A stretch of 64,000 nucleotides of DNA from Synaphobranchus kaupii (Eukaryota; Chordata; Actinopteri; Anguilliformes; Synaphobranchidae). Position numbers and translations under genes: made by a program. The number at the start of each line of letters is the position of its first letter. The first letter of the stretch is position 1. This document shows positions 1 to 10,835 of this stretch, piece by piece. A model generated the notes under the pieces. It saw only the letters and a list, made by a program, of their open reading frames with translations. It did not search any database and had not been told where the DNA came from. The DNA lies in the NCBI GenBank assembly GCA_029718625.1, contig CM056379.1, forward strand, positions 60,663,626-60,727,625. Direction: 5' to 3'.

Positions 1-325
1 CATTGCAGGCTTCGTCCCGTGTTTTGAGAGCACCTCTTCGGAGCTATTCATGGAAGCACAGTTGAGACGGGTGTGTGCGTGCGCGCGTGTGTGCGTCATT
101 GCGTGGGAGGCAGGGGAGGTATCTAGTGAGGATGATATCAGTTCTGATATGCAGCTATTACTGGCTCTTACTGCAGGTGCAGTTTTATTTCCCCCTTGCA
201 CAAGCTGAACCCCCACATCACAGACGTGTGTATCGCAGACAGGGATACCTGTTCCCATAAAGTTAGCTATCGCATAACTGCCGTGGTGTCCAGTGACTGT
301 ATTGTTTAAGTAACAGGCTACAAGT
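1..325. other. No gene recognised
   Basis: I see no coding exon or known repeat here. Positions about 69-97 are an alternating purine-pyrimidine run of GT and GC steps, the kind of sequence that can adopt Z-DNA; this is a property of the composition, not evidence of function. Confidence 0.5.
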
Positions 326-545
326 GAACAGTTAATATTGCAAACATGTCTTTGCCTTTGCAATAAAAAGATGTTCTTTAATGTGGGGAAAACATTCTTG
401 TATGAAAAAACCATGACATGTGCACACTGTTTTAGTCCAAAATGAAATTACACTTTAGAACCCAGCAGGGATCGAACCCAGATTTGTCACATGGTAAGGC
501 TTGGCACTTCACACTACACCAAAGCTTTGTGGATAAAGTTATGTG
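326..545 (-). mobile_element. tRNA-like SINE-type unit, copy A
   Basis: Read on the minus strand, this unit has a pol III B-box-like GGTTCGATCCC (468-478) and an A-box-like stretch near 505-520, as in a tRNA-derived SINE head, followed by an AT-rich body. The body (326-420) closely resembles 892-1000, so the two are copies of one family. The tRNA-like part does not fold into a clean cloverleaf, so I do not call a tRNA gene. It lies 110 bp from the forward SINE at 655. Confidence 0.5.
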
Positions 546-654
546 ATATAGGCTACAGGCCATTTGTCAATGGATAAGGCAAATGGAACATTTGTTTCCA
601 TACTGTGTAACGTTACCTGAAGTGGTGTCATCTGACTTTCACCATTTTGGCACT

Positions 655-868
655 GGGCAGCAGTGTAGTATAATGGTTAAGGAACTGGCCTTATAACCTA
701 AAGGTCGCAGGCTCAATTCCCAGGTATGACACTGCCGTTGTACCCTTGAGCAAGGTACTTAACCTGAATCGCTTCAGTATATATCCAGCTGCATAAATGG
801 ATATGTAAAAAAAGATAAAAAGTTGGGTAGGTTGCTCAGGATAAGAGCATCTGCTAAATGCCTGATTT
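655..868 (+). mobile_element. tRNA-derived SINE with L2-type LINE tail
   Basis: The head carries an A box (TAGTATAATGG, 666-676) and a B box (GGCTCAATTCC, 710-720) with tRNA-like spacing. The middle block, around CCTTGAGCAAGGTACTTAAC, resembles the conserved core of fish V-SINE-type elements. The 3' end is an L2-clade tail: a stem-loop with GGATA in the loop (834-848), then TCTGCTAAATGCC. Such SINEs are known to be moved by the partner LINE that recognises the tail. I see no clear target duplication, so the copy is probably old. Family membership is from pattern recognition. Confidence 0.75.
834..848 (+). other. LINE-recognition stem-loop in SINE tail
   Basis: GCTC and GAGC can pair around a loop holding GGATA. 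In the eel UnaL2/UnaSINE pair a stem-loop of this type is the site recognised by the L2-clade reverse transcriptase. The L2 copy ending near 44206 has an equivalent stem-loop at 44164-44180. Confidence 0.6.
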
Positions 869-891
869 CACTGTAGTACAAGACAAACATT

Positions 892-1100
892 GAACAGTTA
901 ATATTGTAAACATGTCTTTTGCCTTTGCAATACAAATATGTTTGTTAATGTGAAAATAAGATTTTAATCTAATAAATGAAAAGTATAACAGTTGCACATT
1001 GTTTTTGTCAAAAATAAACCTGCACCCTGGTGGGGATTGAACCCCCAATCCTCTGTGTGAGAGGCAGTAACTCCAACCAGTAGGCCACATTAGCTTCATG
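892..1100 (-). mobile_element. tRNA-like SINE-type unit, copy B
   Basis: The unit opens on the plus strand with nearly the same sequence as copy A (GAACAGTTAATATTG...). On the minus strand it holds a B-box-like GGGTTCAATCCC (about 1033-1044) and an A-box-like region near 1071-1090. A possible anticodon arm (CCTCT/AGAGG) has only a 5-nt loop and the T stem has a mismatch, so a working tRNA is unlikely. The tRNA-like heads of copies A and B differ much more than their bodies. Confidence 0.5.
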
Positions 1101-1456
1101 GACAACACATAGCCATATAGTGGTTTTGTCTGTGATTCTGTGATGTGTCCACATTAGTTTGAAGCATTTTTATTAGTCGATAAGCTTGGGATAGCAGGTA
1201 TGCGATGTTGTTATCCAATGGGGAGAATTATTCTTTGAGGGTATGGAGGCAGGAAAAATAAAAATAAGAACAAGAAGCAGCAAAATAACCCAAGTTTGGG
1301 GATTTATTGTGTGGATGTGTGAAGTTGAATCTGAATGAATGCTGTGTGGTTACATGAGGTCAGAACGTACAGAAGTTAATGTTTTTAAGGGCTGAGACTC
1401 TGTGGTCATTGTGGTTACTTCTGTAGGAAACCCTGAAAAGTGCCAAACTTGCTGTG
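1101..1456. other. No gene recognised
   Basis: AT-rich single-copy-looking sequence. I see no exon, repeat family or regulatory element that I can support. Confidence 0.5.
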
Positions 1457-1526
1457 CTGTATAGGTATGGGGCATGTCCCGCCAAGCCTTAACTTGGCGG
1501 ATGGCATACCTGCCACCCCAATACAG
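1457..1526. other. 70-nt imperfect hairpin
   Basis: CCGCCAAG (1479-1486) pairs perfectly with CTTGGCGG (1493-1500) across a 6-nt loop. Further pairing continues outward: GGTATG with CATACC, then CTGTAT (1457-1462) with ATACAG (1521-1526), interrupted by bulges. The size is close to that of animal pre-miRNA hairpins, but nothing shows that it is transcribed. It could equally be a worn palindromic transposon end. Confidence 0.4.
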
Positions 1527-2222
1527 ATATTGAACAAAAAAATGAAAACTCAAAAGTCACTTTATAAGGTGATGAGTCGCCACCATTTTTAATAAACTGG
1601 GTGCTCTCACCCCAGGTAGAAATTTCCATTTGGTTACCCATTTCACCTTGCATATTGAATTAATACAGGGACATCATGGCCTGAGAGTATGTATACACCA
1701 TGATAATAACAGGGATCATAACTGGGTATGATAGGCAGAGAGATACCCCAGGGATCAGTGTGGGGACTCAACATTTTCACATGTGTATAAATGTCCTTGG
1801 TAAAAAGGAAAATAGTAAGATTTTCCAGTGAAGTAGTCTTGGCTTGAATAGTTGACCTTGACCTTTGCTTGAACAGTTTAGATGTTACTAAAGTAAGGTC
1901 CAGAAATGGGCAGACATTTGCCAAATTAACCTGACTAAAGTTCTCCATATTAGCCTTAGACATAGCATGGGTATTTTTGGAGAGTGTACAGCTAGAAGAT
2001 AAAGTATTTATAATATGAAAAGTATTTAGGTACTACATTAGCTACCACCCTGGATAGAACACATTGACAGTTAAGTCAAATGGGATGCTGGTGTGTACAG
2101 CAAGTAGCGTAGAATAAACTTCAAGTATACTATGTTCTGTTTTGGTCATAACACTATAAAGACATCTGTAGTCTAGAAAAAGTATAGAGAAGGGCAAATG
2201 GACTGGTCTTAAGCAGACTTAC
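1527..2222. other. No gene recognised
   Basis: No exon or repeat that I can support. An open stretch on the minus strand at 1643-1963 (106 codons) shows no recognisable motif and is probably chance. Confidence 0.45.
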
Positions 2223-2343
2223 AGCAGTTCATGTTTTAGTGAAGGAGACTCAAGGGGATCATCTGGGATATTCCTTACATAGATAGCTCCACAATTTTGG
2301 CAGCATCCAGTGAAATGATCCTCAAAGCATTTAAGATGCCAGG
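2223..2343 (-). other. Possible internal exon (Cys/His-rich peptide)
   Basis: On the minus strand a pyrimidine-rich stretch ending TTTCTCAG precedes position 2343, and GTAAGT follows position 2223, giving consensus acceptor and donor sites around 121 bp. One frame is open throughout (phase 1 in, phase 2 out) and codes about 39 residues with WHLKCF, a CCQNC cluster and a Cys/His pattern reminiscent of a zinc-binding fold. I do not recognise the protein. The in-frame stop that ends the longer open frame is formed by the donor itself, as expected if splicing removes it. A chance arrangement cannot be excluded. Confidence 0.3.
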
Positions 2344-4460
2344 CTGAGAAAGCCACAGAGAATGTTGAGAAAAGGCTCAGAAACAAAGGATGCAGCCACA
2401 AAAACACAATTGTGTATTTCATACACACGCACTGTTTGAGAAAAATCAATACCATATCTCAAGCCACCTGAGCATGAAGCCCTGAAGGTACAGTAATGTG
2501 GTGGTAAGAGATGGAATCTGGCATATTCAGCAGGCAGATGCTGTTCCCATTCTCCCTCCTGTTCTACCTTTCTCTTGTGTGTCCGCCTCTCTGAGGACTG
2601 AACATCTTTGGATCTGCTCCAGGGGTCCATTTCTTCAAAGCTTGTGCGTTATCCATTTTAATCAACTTTTTTTTTTGTATTCTGGAAACTGGTAAAGGTC
2701 AGATCATAAAGTGGCATATATTACTCTTAAAGTTTTGGCATTAATAAGATGGTCATTAAGCACACTGCTGTCATCATTAGCATGATTGATGATCTGATAT
2801 CCTGGGCCAGATTTTATAGCTTAAAATATAAATTTTGAAAACATTCATCTTTTCTTCTAATCGAGTTATTTTACCTTTAATATCACACATGAATCCAATA
2901 TCCTTCAGTGGTTAAACCAACCAAATAAAGAGTTTTTAAAAAGTCAATATTTTGCTTGCGTTTCAGTTTTTCCTTTATGAGGTTTTGATTGGTTTGTGTT
3001 GGTAAGAAAAGCTTCCGTCAATACCCACGTGAAAAGTATACTTGTAAGTATAAAAGTATGCTGAAGTTTATTAAAAAAAAATCTTTTTTCTCTCCTCTGT
3101 GATTGTGGTTCTAAATTAATGTATCCAAAATGACTTCAAAAGGGTCACAGGTATGAAATAAAAGTTCAAATAAATATATACTTAGAGGTTTTTTAAAACA
3201 CCAACTCCATTAAATCTTTAGTGAATTTTACATACAAGAAATAAATGACAAAAAAATGTCAGGAATTATGCGACTGTACTTAAATGTAGAAATTACAAAC
3301 GAGGTCCCTCTTCATGAATTTGGACTGCTAATTGCTGACTTGAAATGTTATACTCACTCACAAAAAGGCTCGTGGGTGAGGGGAACTCCATATTCAAATC
3401 AAATCAGGATCATGCAGGCCATGACCATCCAGGGATACCCTCCAAGCTCAAAGGTCTGGGACACTGCCTTTAGCTAGATATTTTGTCTGGCACATTAGGA
3501 AGGGAATGTTGAATGATTTATGAATGTACAAATTAGTTCCTCTCATACATGGCCCTCGGAGCTTGTTTGTAACTAACAAAAAAAACATCAGCAGCGTACA
3601 TGTGGGGCACTTCCGTCCTTTTGACAAGCAGCCCCATTCACTGTCCCAGTGGTGAGCGAGGAGAGAAGGAGTGACTCACGGAGGACTGTTCACAACTTTC
3701 AACATCTTCCAAGGGGCATCTGGTGTGGCCTCATCTGCATGCAGCATAAATCATTCAGAACTAGCCTACTATGCACCACCGTGTGCTTAGCACAGATACA
3801 TTTTCTCAGGACTCCTAAGCTAACAGGACTACAGTGAACCCTTTTTGAATATGTCCTCATTATACACAGATATTTGTGTCATTATTGGAAATGGTCCCTT
3901 CCTCTAAGGTATGGGAATATTTCCTCAAGGCCATGAGACTGAGAGCCTAGTCTAGAGAATTCCATAGCATTTACCACCAGCAGCAGCATGTCAGTCTGTA
4001 GTATGTAGATTGAAATTAAATTTGCCACCTAATATAAGGGAATTTTAGGATGAGAGAAAGATTATAAACCAAACACCGCACCTGCAAGAGGTATCACTTT
4101 GAGGTCACCAAACTGTAAGCGAATTTTAAAATGAGAGAGAGATTATCATGTCAGGGTAAAAAAAACTGTAAGGGAATTCACCTAACTACTGGATTCCTTC
4201 CAATAACAAACAATAGGTGTGACTATTTGAAAAAACATTCAAGATGATGATTAAAAACAAACAATATATTTGTTATTTTACCTCAAATTTATAGATAGCT
4301 ACTTCTAGCTTTCATGATTAGGACAGCTACAGAAACCTGTGTTACCAGCCCAAGGAAAACAGATTCATTTAGGCTTACATTCTAATACTGGGGCAGGAAA
4401 GTTGCTATGCACTCTGTCTGTCAAATAAAAAGAAATAAATAACATAATAATAATCTAGAC
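2344..4460. other. No gene recognised
   Basis: AT-rich sequence without a repeat or exon that I can support. Small open frames at 3256-3477 and 3649-3837 lack motifs. If the 2223-2343 exon is real, this would be intron upstream of it on the minus strand. Confidence 0.45.
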
Positions 4461-4635
4461 CAGGGGGGTATACTATGAAGCAGGATATCTGAGTTAGCTG
4501 GATAACTGCACTCAGTAAAACCCAGAACCCTCCCAATTCTGGAACATGGACTGAAGTAAAAAGAACTGTTCCGGATTTTACTCAGTGCAGTTATCCAGCT
4601 AACTCAGTAATCCTGCTTTGTGAAACAGGGTCCTG
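4461..4635. mobile_element. MITE with ~50-bp inverted ends
   Basis: The left end (AGCAGGATATCTGAGTTAGC and on) and right end (reverse complement AGCAGGATTACTGAGTTAGC) are long imperfect inverted repeats sharing AGTTAGCTGGATAACTGCAC. About 60 bp separates them. The element is too short to encode a protein. I could not see a convincing target duplication, so I assign no superfamily. The motif family is familiar from other fish genomes. Confidence 0.75.
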
Positions 4636-4731
4636 TTTTAGTAGCTAGGTAGCTTGCTGATGAACAACAGCATTTCTACAAACAAGATCATCTCCATAAC
4701 ACAGGCAAACGTGAATATTGTAAGATGATTG

Positions 4732-5684
4732 TACAAACCCCAATTCCAAAAAAGTTGGGACAGTATGTAAAATGCACATAAAAGCAGAAAGCAGTGATTT
4801 GTAAATTCTCTTGTATATATATTTAATTGAAAACAGTACAAAGAAAAGATATTTAATGTTTTACCTTTTTTAATGTTAATGTTTTAATGTTTTACAACTT
4901 TCTTGATTTTTGTAAATATATGCTAATTCCGAATTTGATGCCTGCAACATGTTCCAAAAAAGTTGGGACAGGGGCAAAAAAAAAAAAGACGTTTAAAAAA
5001 AGGAAGTTTAAAAAACACCTGTTTGGAACATTCCACAGGTAAACAAGTGATGCTATCATGACTGGGTATAAAAGGATATCAAAAGACTCTTGATATCTTA
5101 TTTTGGGGGGTGTGACTAGATTATGCTGTAAATTACACGGGAATAGTATGGAACCTATGGTTGGCTAAATGGCTGTAAGTCATCAAGGGTCATTGAGGTA
5201 TCAAACGAGCCTCAAACCATCACTCTGCTGCCAGACATGCAGTACATATGGATGGATCACTTGAAGGGTTGTTTCTCCTGATTTATTTGTCCATAGAGTT
5301 CAATAGGAAAATAGGAATATGAGTTAGGAGAAACAACCCTACTAATAGTCCCATCCCCCAATTCCCACAGAGATACATTCAAATGCAGAGAGGTTATAGT
5401 TTCGCTTGTAAGAGTACCTGAAAATAAGATATCAAGAGTATTTTGATATCCTTTTATACCAAGTCATGATAGCATCACCTGTTTACCTGTGGAATGTTCC
5501 AAACAGGTGTTTTTTGAACTTCCCAGTCTTTTTTTCAATAAAGTTGATAAGGTAAAACATTAAATATATTTTCTTTGTACTATTTTCAATTAAATATATA
5601 TAAAAGAGAATTTACAAATCACTGCTTCCTGCTTTTATGTGCATTTTACATACTATCCCGACTTTTTTAAAATTGGGGTTTGTA
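4732..5684. mobile_element. ~950-bp palindromic DNA element (AAACCCCAATTCC family)
   Basis: The outermost ~130 bp at each end are near-perfect inverted repeats beginning TACAAACCCCAATT. Inner inverted blocks carry AACACCTGTTTGGAACATTC and GATATCAAAA.ACTCTTGATA. The centre (about 5100-5330) holds GGCTGTAAGTCATCAAGGGT and is found again at 49500-50015; a shorter piece is at 29575-29690. No transposase frame is recognisable, so this is a non-autonomous element. I recognise the ends as an abundant teleost repeat but not its superfamily. Confidence 0.8.
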
Positions 5685-6566
5685 AAATAAACATTTATAG
5701 ATAGGTAAATATTCTCAATGTATCTCTAATTTACTTGTTTTTGCTTCCTTCCTAGTACATAGTTGTGCCTGAATTATCAGTCCATCCACATCTTTATTTT
5801 ATTTAGCTACAAGTGACATGAATACTATATAAACACCCACAATTATAGCTTACTACTGGATTCCAAATTATTTTGGTGTGCATTTGTTCAGAGACACCCT
5901 GTTTTACTGCACTCTCATGAGCCAACCATGAGAGGGTTCTATCAATGTTGTACACTTTATGTGCCTCCTTTCTAGAATTCTACTGGATTGTGAATAGAAG
6001 ACTACACTGAAAAGGAAAGCACTAAGGGAACTTACCCAGAGGAATGTTGTACATTTATTAACCGTGGTCACTCCTGGTTTGATTGCAGATGAGTGAACAT
6101 GTCCAACGTGAGTATATTAATTGGCTGAATGATTGCAATGTGTAATCTGTATAATCAAAATGCAGCTGGTGTTCAGCCTCTGCTGCAATATACAGTTCCC
6201 TGTGCAGAAGACACACCTGTATTAGCAATTCACTGAGAGGCCCCATTATTGACTGCTCTGGCCCACGTCTTAAGTTTCACACTTAAGGAACAATGTTATT
6301 GACAATTGAACAAATTGAACAAAATAAATGTTTGCAGCTTAGTGCATTTTATTTGAAATCTCAACTTATCTCCAATAAAATCAACTAGTATATAACACTA
6401 CTGGGCAATATCATGGAATTGAAAGTTTCAGCAATATAAATAATGAATTACTTCCAATGACTTTCTTTCCATCTCAGATTCCCACTGATGAGCAATGGGC
6501 TATAATATGAAATAAAGCACAGCACTCCTGTGGGAAGGGGACATATCAATAATTCCTGCTCTGAGC
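5685..6566. other. No gene recognised
   Basis: AT-rich, apparently single-copy sequence. No exon, repeat or regulatory motif that I can support. Confidence 0.45.
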
Positions 6567-6882
6567 TGGCAAGAGCAGGCTCGTGAGAGGAACATTGTGC
6601 TATAGTTCAGAGCACAAGTGAGCAGCACTACCTGCAGTGGGGGTGTGGCAAGAGCAGGCTCGTGAGAGGAACATTGTGCTATAGTTCAGAGCACAAGTGA
6701 GCAGCACTACCTGCAGTGGGGGTGTGGCAAGAGCAGGCTCGTAAGAGGAACATTGTGCTATAGTTCAGAGCACAAGTGAGCAGCACTACCTGCAGTGGGG
6801 GTGTGGCAAGAGCAGGCTCGTAAGAGGAACATTGTGCTATAGTTCAGAGCACAAGTGAGCAGCACTACCTGCAGTGGGGGTG
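6567..6882. repeat. 79-bp tandem repeat, four copies
   Basis: Four adjacent units of exactly 79 bp (starts 6567, 6646, 6725, 6804), each running from TGGCAAGAGCAGGCTCGT to CTGCAGTGGGGGTG. Units 1 and 2 read CTCGTGAGAGG while units 3 and 4 read CTCGTAAGAGG; otherwise they are almost identical. This points to recent expansion. Open frames through it are shadows of the repeat. Confidence 0.92.
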
Positions 6883-9108
6883 CCCCAGGGGGCCCGGGCA
6901 CCTCTCTGCTCACAATGCGCATTTCCTTTGATTCAGACACATATGGCACTCTGAGTGACTTAGGAAGGGGCTTAGGAAGAGCAAGGAGGGGCTTTTGTTC
7001 AGGTGTTTGCTGGGCTGTGTGCAGACTGGCTCGCTCATTCACTCCTTCCATATACACTATACATCAGGAAATCTACATAGAGCACTAGAGAGAGAGGGAT
7101 TCAGTGGTGAAAAACAAAGACAATTTCAGACACTACAGATTCTGAGCAAGTTACTTAGCAAGGTGCAATGCTTGTGCGGCAGCTATAAGCAGCTTGGTGA
7201 AAAATCACGCAAGAAACTGTAGAAAATAGTTATTTTTTCATTTAGAACAAGGGTCTTCCTGACTCGCTGTGTGTGTGGCCGATCCCCTAAATAGTACACT
7301 ATAAACCATGTAGGGAGCCATTCCAAACGCAGCCCACCTTTCATTTTAGTCCAGTGCTGTGGAATTGGGAAGTCTATTGATCCAGTTTAAGGGGGTTCCC
7401 GTCCGTATCAATCTGCTTCACTTTTTCACAAATGGTTCATAATGAAGACAAACCCATTGAGATGAACCAAATTAATTTTCAGCTCTGGAACACCTTTGCA
7501 AGCACAGTGGTGGCAGGATTCAGGTCCATGCTGCCAATACTATGTGTCCCTCATAAAGAAAGTGCAATGTTTCTCCATCGATCCTTTCTGTTCACCTCTG
7601 GTTGTGCACTCCCTTTCATGAGGTATTCCACCCGGTTCTTTTCACAGCCCCTCAATGGCATCGATTGTTACTGATACCCTAGCTTGCATTGAATTCTATA
7701 TAGGAGAGCTGCCAAGAAAAATAAACAATAGGAGGGTTGACACCTGCCAACAGGAGTCACTGCTCTGCTGCTCAAAGCACCTTCAGCTATCAGACAGATA
7801 TTTAAGGTTGAACTGTATAAACAATAACGGTCTGTATATTATAGAGATGGCGAGTTCTCCCATCAAAACTCACCACTCATGTGCTTAGTTCCTTGTGTGA
7901 TTCTCTCAATCAATGTCAAATGGTCTTTCAGGTGGAAAATTACATCTAATAAATGGATGCATCTGTTACACAAGCAACGGAAAGAGAGAGGGGTGAAAAT
8001 TCAGCCAATGCTTTTGCCATTTTAAAAATAGAGCCAATCAAAGGATGTCAAGTGCGCTTCACGGAGAGCGTCTGGCAGAAACACAGCCCAAATGCGATGG
8101 CAGCATGAACAAATGGAGATAGGGTTTCTTTTCCTCCCTGGCGATTGCAGAACTAGTTCTGCGAATGGCAGATGCGACTGCAGGCTCGGAGCACTGAGGC
8201 ACCCTGTGGCGTGAGACACAGAGCAGCTCTCCAGCACTTTTTTGATTATTCCCTGGTTGATCAGTGGAGCCACATCATGCTCCAAAAGGGGCCCAGATTA
8301 CAGATTTCCTGTTTCCTAGTAACAGCAGAAAGGTGAGGGAGGGGTTATGGGAAGGGAACAGTTTCATCCTGTGCTGATGGGAGTGAAATGCTGATTTGTT
8401 TTACCCCATTTACTGCGCAGTAGCACAGCTTAGCCTACTAGCTGAGAGCTGCCATGATGTCCATTCCCCATTGCTCACTCTCTGTTCTTGAGGAAGGTCA
8501 AAACAGCCGGACGTGCTGCTGCTCACAGCTAAGCTATCACAGAAAGCCCCAGTCAGTCACACAGCCAAGCTATAGCAGCAGGCAGAAGACTTGTCCCTCT
8601 CTGGCTGAGTGACAACAATGAGCACACGGTGAGGAAGAGGATTCTGGAAAAGACGCCCTTCCGGAACCTTCTATTTCTGAAATGTTTCTTCAGAAAAAGA
8701 CTTAACAGCAACTGACATTAGAGACTGATGTCAACTTTATACAGCACCACTGCAGGAATAGGGAAAGATGTATGGAAATAATTCAACATTATAGCTGCAG
8801 TCTGCTAGTTTACTGTCTCCTGCTTGTACAGTATGCTGACAGAATGGCGGATCATATGCTCATGTTTGTTGAACAGCAGTTGCTCTGTTGTTCACACTGA
8901 CACAACTACTGACAGCTGCCTAGGAAGTAGGAACAGAGGGATGCATACACATAATGATGAGCAAACATGCAAAGCCCATATAATACACATATATGCACGC
9001 ACTCAATCATGAACAGAGCTATGTACACACATGCACATGCCCACTCAAAGACAAACACATATGCGCACGTTGCAAAAGTACACAGCTACACACACATGTA
9101 TACCCACA

Positions 9109-9111
<3 letters not shown>
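6883..9111. other. No gene recognised
   Basis: Mostly unique-looking sequence. From about 8940 it becomes CA/TA rich as it approaches the GT tract. Several small open frames (for example 7432-7674, 7655-7888, 8022-8285 minus) have no motif or convincing splice context. Confidence 0.4.

Positions 9112-9145
<34 letters not shown>
9112..9145. repeat. (GT)n microsatellite
   Basis: About 17 GT units, preceded by an ACACAC/ATACCC-rich leader so that the site is nearly self-complementary with its left flank. The open frames spanning it are simple-sequence artefacts. Confidence 0.95.
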
Positions 9146-9147
<2 letters not shown>

Positions 9148-9944
9148 ACAAAGCCGTAGATATGAAAGAAATCAACCACAATATTGCATGTAATGATTGT
9201 TTTAGCCTTTTCCTAAAAAGAGAGGAAAGAGGGAGGGAGATTCATGTGAGAGCTCTGAAAGAAGAAGCCAGCCTACCACCATCAGGGGGAAAGCTGCATG
9301 GGAGAGTTCAGTGTGAGATATACGGCACTGCTCCGCTCTATGCACACGAGGCAGCGTAGCCCGCAAAATGCTACAGCCCCTTCACTCTCAAGGTCATGAT
9401 ATCACTGATACCACCTGTATTCAACATTATCCAGTGGTTCCAAAATGAGCTTTGCTGTGAAGACGCCATCTTAGCTGACGCAAAGTAGCCTACTAAATTT
9501 TTCCAGGGAACTTTTATACATAAAAGGATGTTTTAAAAATGTATAAATGTGGTACTTTTCATTATAATTAAAAATCAGTTACTATCCATGTTTTGACAAC
9601 AAGTTCTCTGTCAAGTGAGCAATTTGTTGCTTCATTGTACTGTCCTTATCTTTTTTTCCTTTTCAAAAAATAAATTCAGCATCGAGCATGGGACTGAACA
9701 CCCAATTCACCAGCCTGCTTTTTTTCACACTGCAGCCCACAGCCAAGCTGCACAGAGTCGGCAGAAGACATTTCTTAAGCAGCTTTGGCATGCAGTACGC
9801 AGGCATCCAATTAACCAACGGGGGTTACCATAGAGCAACAAAATGTGGACCCCAAACCTATCTAACTACCCCTAACTATTGCCCAATGCCTGCGATGCAA
9901 TCGTGCATCGCCCTATGTAGTTACAGGCCACAGTTGGCACTGGC
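9146..9944. other. No gene recognised
   Basis: No exon or repeat that I can support. A purine-rich patch near 9220-9240 and AT-rich sequence around 9480-9660 are compositional only. Confidence 0.4.
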
Positions 9945-9997
9945 ATGGTCCAGATTCGATCTGAAACCGTAGGGCTCATACGTGCGCCACAGTATCG
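9945..9997 (-). repeat. tRNA-like fragment (possible SINE head)
   Basis: On the minus strand the order is GTGGCGCACG (A-box-like), then about 25 bp, then CAGATCGAATCTGG (B-box-like). This looks like the head of a tRNA-derived SINE, but I see no body or tail and the match is weak. It directly abuts the MITE that starts at about 9998. Confidence 0.3.
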
Positions 9998-10280
9998 CAA
10001 TGCAAAAAAACAAATCTTAACAAGCATTTTAATCTCATATTTAGACTTTAGAATCTTACTTCTGCTACTTTTTTGCTAAAAAAAACAAACTATCTGCCAG
10101 TGGGGTGAGATATTTTTTTACTCATTTCAAGATTTGCCATTGGGGTAAGATAATTTCACTTGTCAAGTAAAAAGTAACTTAAAACAAGCTAATATTTTCC
10201 ACTTTTGAGAAAAAAAATATGATTTTAATTCTTATTACAGGACTAAAACACCTGTTAAGACAGACATTTTTTGCAGTGCG
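9998..10280. mobile_element. MITE with TGCAAAAAA inverted ends
   Basis: The left end (ATGCAAAAAAACAAATCTTA) and right end (reverse complement ACTGCAAAAAATGTCTGTCTTA) are inverted repeats. The interior carries the motifs TCTGCCAGTGGGGTGAGATA and GCCATTGGGGTAAGATAAT, a repeated block I recognise from many fish genomes. No coding capacity. Target duplication not evident. Confidence 0.6.
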
Positions 10281-10835
10281 GATGAGCCACTCAGCAGCCC
10301 TGTTCCTGTCTTTTAAACTTTACTTTGAAAAAGAGTATGCAGCAATCTGTGTTTCCTTTGCCTCAAGCTCCCAGAGTTCACGGCAAAATCAGTGACTCTA
10401 AGGTAGGGTATATGAGATGCTGGCGAAGTATTTGAAGGGAGTTGTGTTACCACACCAAATTGGAAGACCAATTTTACTGCACACAACATAATTTTTAAAA
10501 GATATAATCTAATCTAATAAAAAATTATAGGTACTATAAACCTATAAAATGTATATACAAACTATATATGGTCAGATTACAACCACATAAGTAACAGCAT
10601 ACATACTTAATTAAGATCTTGACTTTCCTGTACACTTTGCCTGTTAATAAACACTTTTATTCCATTAGAATGGTCAAGGGAGGGAGACAAGTGAGGAAAA
10701 AGAGATTAGTAGATGCTAGTGATGGTACAGAGTGAGAGTGGGGTATCCTGTACAGTGTCTCAGCAAAGATCTGAGACAGCAATGCGTGCAGTCTATTCCA
10801 AAATGCAGACATTCATTACTGATCTTTTGTGATAA
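10281..10835. other. No gene recognised
   Basis: AT-rich sequence with no exon or repeat that I can support. Confidence 0.4.

Noticed and set aside
460..1097. Functional tRNA genes on the minus strand
   Set aside because: B-box motifs are good, but the cloverleaf has a short anticodon loop or mismatched stems, and the flanks are repetitive; SINE-type units fit better.
6567..6882. Regularly spaced repeat considered as a CRISPR-like array
   Set aside because: The 79-bp units are contiguous with no unique spacers, and the genome is eukaryotic.
8967..9359. 130-codon open frame across the GT tract
   Set aside because: Its middle is coded by CA/GT simple sequence and the rest has no motif.
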